NCBI GenBank assembly: GCA_951801245.1
Contig: CATOMC010000008.1
Coordinates: forward strand, 26,104-90,103
Direction of reading: 5' to 3'
DNA length: 64,000 nucleotides
Origin: an uncultured Lachnospiraceae bacterium
GTDB taxonomy: Bacteria; Bacillota_A; Clostridia; Lachnospirales; Lachnospiraceae
A program made the position numbers and the translations under genes. The notes below the pieces were generated by a model. The model ran no database searches, was not told the DNA's origin, and worked only from the letters and a program-made list of their open reading frames with translations. This document shows, one piece after another, positions 61,534-64,000 of the stretch; position 1 is the stretch's first letter, and every line of letters begins with the position of its first letter.

Positions 61534-62340
61534 CTATGCTGTCCGTTCTGCTTTCAGTTTTTTCACTTCGTCAAGTGGAAGTCCTGCGTATTCCGCAATT
61601 TTTTCAAGCGTCAAAATCCCATCTGCCAACATTCTCTTTGCGGAATTGATTGCTCCCTCTTTCAATGTCTGATTCCTCATATCTTCCATAGCACGGCACA
61701 TAATCTCGATTCCCTCCTTGCTCTCTTTGAAAAATCTCACCCTGTCTGCCAGTGTCCCATAGTACATGTCGTTTGCGTCTGTGCAGGAGAAGTCATGCAT
61801 TAACTTCCCGATTGGCGTATCTCCACGATAAGCGCCATTTACATACAGTATGTGCGAACCGTCCTCAAATCTTTCCCCAGTTCCTAAAAAGCACCGCTCA
61901 ATTGGATAGAGCGGCAGCCCTTTTCCCATTACGTCATTCTCTGTGATAAAGATTACCCACGTTTCCGGCAACTTGTCGAAGTCCTCGCCTTTCTTCAAAA
62001 GGTTTGCGTCCATCATGCTGCTGTTATACCTGGCTCTTTTTCTCCCGGCTCCTTTGTCGGAGCGCTGTACTTCTACATTCAGTTTTGCCCCTGTGCTGTC
62101 CGTAGCCAGGATATCCAACCTCACTGAACGGTTCAACAAGTTCTCCACAAATACCTGGGTGCGGACGTCCAGCACCTTTAAATCCGGCTTTTCCAGCACA
62201 ATCTGCAATACCAATTCTATACCTGCCGTATCTCCCTCAAAACACTTTGTGAGGAAATCATCATCAAGCAGGCGAAAACCTCTTAGCCTCTGTAAATCTT
62301 CCTGATGTTTCTGGTCTATCTGTTCTGTTACTGTCAACAT
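61534..62340 (-). CDS. Rpn-family PD-(D/E)XK nuclease (recombination-promoting/transposase-like)
   Basis: The ~268-residue protein has the nuclease core RLDILATDSTGAKLNVEVQR (D and E-V-Q of the PD-(D/E)XK fold), preceded by FLTKCFEGDTAGIELVLQIV, and ends in the tail GILTLEKIAEYAGLPLDEVKKL. Rpn-type proteins cut DNA and raise recombination; many are spread by horizontal transfer. It is intact and 15 bp after the ParA relic stop, in the same direction. A degraded relative is at 13784-14224. An earlier GTG start at 62346 is possible. Confidence 0.85.
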   Translation of the reverse strand: MLTVTEQIDQKHQEDLQRLRGFRLLDDDFLTKCFEGDTAGIELVLQIVLEKPDLKVLDVRTQVFVENLLNRSVRLDILATDSTGAKLNVEVQRSDKGAGRKRARYNSSMMDANLLKKGEDFDKLPETWVIFITENDVMGKGLPLYPIERCFLGTGERFEDGSHILYVNGAYRGDTPIGKLMHDFSCTDANDMYYGTLADRVRFFKESKEGIEIMCRAMEDMRNQTLKEGAINSAKRMLADGILTLEKIAEYAGLPLDEVKKLKAERTA

Positions 62341-62355
62341 CTTCACCCACTTTCA

Positions 62356-63141
62356 CTACAAATTTACAATTATTTCATCTGCAGAACCCTTAAATTGTGT
62401 TAATCTATTTCCAATTAACATATTTATCTTAGGCACTATAATACCTTGTTCATTTGCCATTTTAGCATAAGTCCATGATCCGTATATAGGATGGGAGGAT
62501 TTGTACCATGCAATAATGCCACCATAGCAGAAGCTGCTGTTTTAGAAGAATCGTCGGCATTTATTGGTACTAACAATCTCTCTGCTCCCGATACTGCAAT
62601 CTGGGTATATATGCTAAAACTTGGATTGGTGTCAATAAAAACTAACCATTCATTGTTTGATTCAGTAATATCCTCTATGAAATTTTTGTAATTTCTTGAA
62701 TCTACTTCCATGGTTGAGCTGTCGGAGTTAAAGCCTTAGCAGATGCAGCCTCATTGATTGCTGGTGCCATAGGCTCTAAATTCTCGTCTCCACATAGTAA
62801 AAATAAATTTTGTGGGGCATTAGTATTATAATCAGACACATTCACAACAAATTTATATGGGCCTGGTAACTGTGCCCACGTCCATTTGTAATGACAGTAC
62901 TTAAATAACCAACAACAGAGCGCGGAGTTGCCTCTTTACAAAAGTTTATTATATTTTCTTCACCAACAGAGCCGCCTCCAAGAAGCATCATACTTGAATT
63001 AGCTTGCGGGCACAAGTCAATAACTAATATTGGGGTTTGTGGATGAAGTTCTGCATATCTCATTGCCAAGTGAAATGTTATCGTACTTTTTCCAACTCCA
63101 CCTTTATTGTTTCATAAAGCGTAACTGTGAATTAATCCCAT
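62356..63141 (-). pseudogene. ParA-family ATPase relic
   Basis: The minus strand starts MGLIHSYAL, has a TGA where tryptophan is usual, then NNKGGVGKSTITFHLAMRY (Walker A), VIDLCPQANSSMMLLGG, and in shifted frames LFLLCGDENLEPMAPAINEA, EWLVFIDTNPSFSIYTQIAV and SWTYAKMANEQGIIVPKI, ending LIGNRLTQFKGSADEIIVNL. At least one nonsense codon and three frameshifts break the gene. ParA proteins partition plasmids and integrative elements. AGGAGG remains before the start. Confidence 0.8.
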
Positions 63142-63265
63142 ATCTAAGCCTCCTCTTTTTGATATTTTACCATAAAATTTCTAAAAAAGAAAGTTGCTTA
63201 CAGCTTCAAAATCCTTGCTTAGAAAGCTGAGAATCAGATTTCTCCAATTCCCAGCCTTTAAACTG

Positions 63266-63448
63266 TTACATCTGCCGTATCTCATTTTTCAGCATACGCT
63301 TGATTTTGTCGCTCATGGTTTCCTTGCTCGTCTTGTTGAAATGAACCCGCACAATATAGGTAGTCCGGCCAATCTTTTTCACCAGTGCGGGAGCGTCCTA
63401 AGCCGGTGCTGTGGTGGTCGTGTCCTCTGTGATTTTCTCGCTGCTCAT
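63266..63448 (-). pseudogene. TnpW-family protein with in-frame stop
   Basis: The frame from ATG 63448 (AAGGAG upstream) reads MSSEKITEDTTTTAPA, then TAG, then DAPALVKKIGRTTYIVRVHF and NKTSKETMSDKIKRMLKNEI. The second part is a typical TnpW-type protein of clostridial transposons and conjugative elements. The single TAG makes it a pseudogene unless translation restarts. Confidence 0.75.
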
Positions 63449-63485
63449 AAATTCTCCTTTTCATGCAATCAGATTTTGTTATCCT

Positions 63486-63890
63486 TTCCTCACAATCTCC
63501 TTTGCCGCCGCTTTGGTCGCCGTGGCTCCTTCCTCCCGGAAATTCTTTCCAGAAGATTCTTGCTCCGATACCGGCTGTCAATGACGGTGAACATCTGCTC
63601 CATGGCATACTCGGTATTCCTTTCCACGCCTAAATCGTTAATGACAAGCAGGCTTTAATCGTCCAGGCTGGCGATAAAGTTTGCCCTTTCCTCGGCAAAC
63701 ACACCGGTCAGCCGGTTTAGGATGGACGGGAAATTAATCATCAGTACCGGCACGTCACGGTCAAGCAGGGCATTGGCAATACAACCGGCAAAAAAGGGCT
63801 CCCCGGTTCCCACGTCACCAAAGAGCAGAAGGCCGGTATTGTCCCGGTATGTCTCCTTTCAATGCTCCACATAATAGGCGTTTGCGAAAC
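63486..63890 (-). pseudogene. DnaC/IstB-like ATPase relic
   Basis: The minus strand reads YRDNTGLLLFGDVGTGEPFF, AGCIANALLDRDVPVLMINF, PSILNRLTGVFAEERANFIA, SLDD, then TAA in place of tyrosine, then SLLVINDLGVERNTEYAMEQ and MFTVIDSRYRSKNLLERI. The Walker A lysine is glutamate (GTGEP), so the enzyme was already inactive. No start is visible; the region upstream to 64000 shows no gene. It belongs to the same decayed element as the ParA and TnpW relics. Confidence 0.75.
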
Positions 63891-64000
63891 ACCAGAACCC
63901 GCATAAATACGGGATCCTCTTTGTTACAAAATAAAACAACTCCTCACTGGTTTATGGTAAAATTGAGATGTCGAATAACAATCAACCATCCACCGGAAAG

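Overview
This looks like chromosomal DNA from a spore-forming, butyrate-producing gut Firmicute of the Lachnospiraceae type. The evidence is an alpha/beta small acid-soluble spore protein, a complete thlA-crt-hbd-bcd-etfB-etfA butyryl-CoA operon, the lon/clpX/clpP/tig order, clostridial sugar ABC systems and strong sigma-A promoters of the TTGNNN-N17-TANNNT kind. No species name can be read from the sequence alone.

Layout. 1-4.2 kb: protein quality control (lon start, clpX, clpP, tig) and a spore protein. 4.4-14 kb: DJ-1 protein, MATE exporter, CYTH protein, then a maltodextrin-type operon (binding protein, two permeases, malQ) with its LacI-type regulator and a tandem operator at the promoter. 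14-29 kb: two HAD phosphatases, DUF6062, TetR, MocR, DUF2225, GlnRS, rubrerythrin, a DHH phosphoesterase, MtnA and several unknowns. 29-35.6 kb: the butyrate operon. 35.9-41 kb: an M23 peptidase gene cut in two by a 3,968-bp serine-recombinase element. 41-50 kb: DUF1576 membrane protein, Hpf, NlpC/P60 hydrolase, thioredoxin reductase, SDR, MATE, YitT, tRNA-Val and tRNA-Ala. 50.5-61.2 kb: a GH65 phosphorylase locus with ABC transporter and a YesM/YesN-type two-component system. 61.2-64 kb: decayed remains of a conjugative or plasmid-like element around one intact Rpn-family gene.

The most interesting feature is the interrupted M23 peptidase gene. Its N-terminal half (ending near 40296) and C-terminal half (starting near 36338) meet in frame at a shared 11-bp sequence, GGTACGCCGAT. 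Joining the halves restores a 386-residue protein, with the zinc ligands H223 and D227 from one half and the HLH motif from the other. The intervening DNA encodes a TnpW-like small protein, a large serine recombinase and a methyl-accepting chemotaxis protein. The recombinase genes start 10 bp after the truncated N-terminal half, in the same direction, so the promoter of the interrupted gene probably drives them. This layout resembles sporulation intervening elements such as skin, but with a different target gene. Excision has not been shown and is an inference.

At smaller scale there are several undescribed intergenic structures: a 150-bp palindrome between malQ and its regulator gene, a dispersed two-hairpin module built on AGAGAATGCTTCGCATTCTC, a four-box DnaA-site cluster upstream of hpf, and a 19-bp perfect palindrome between the thlA promoter and its start codon.
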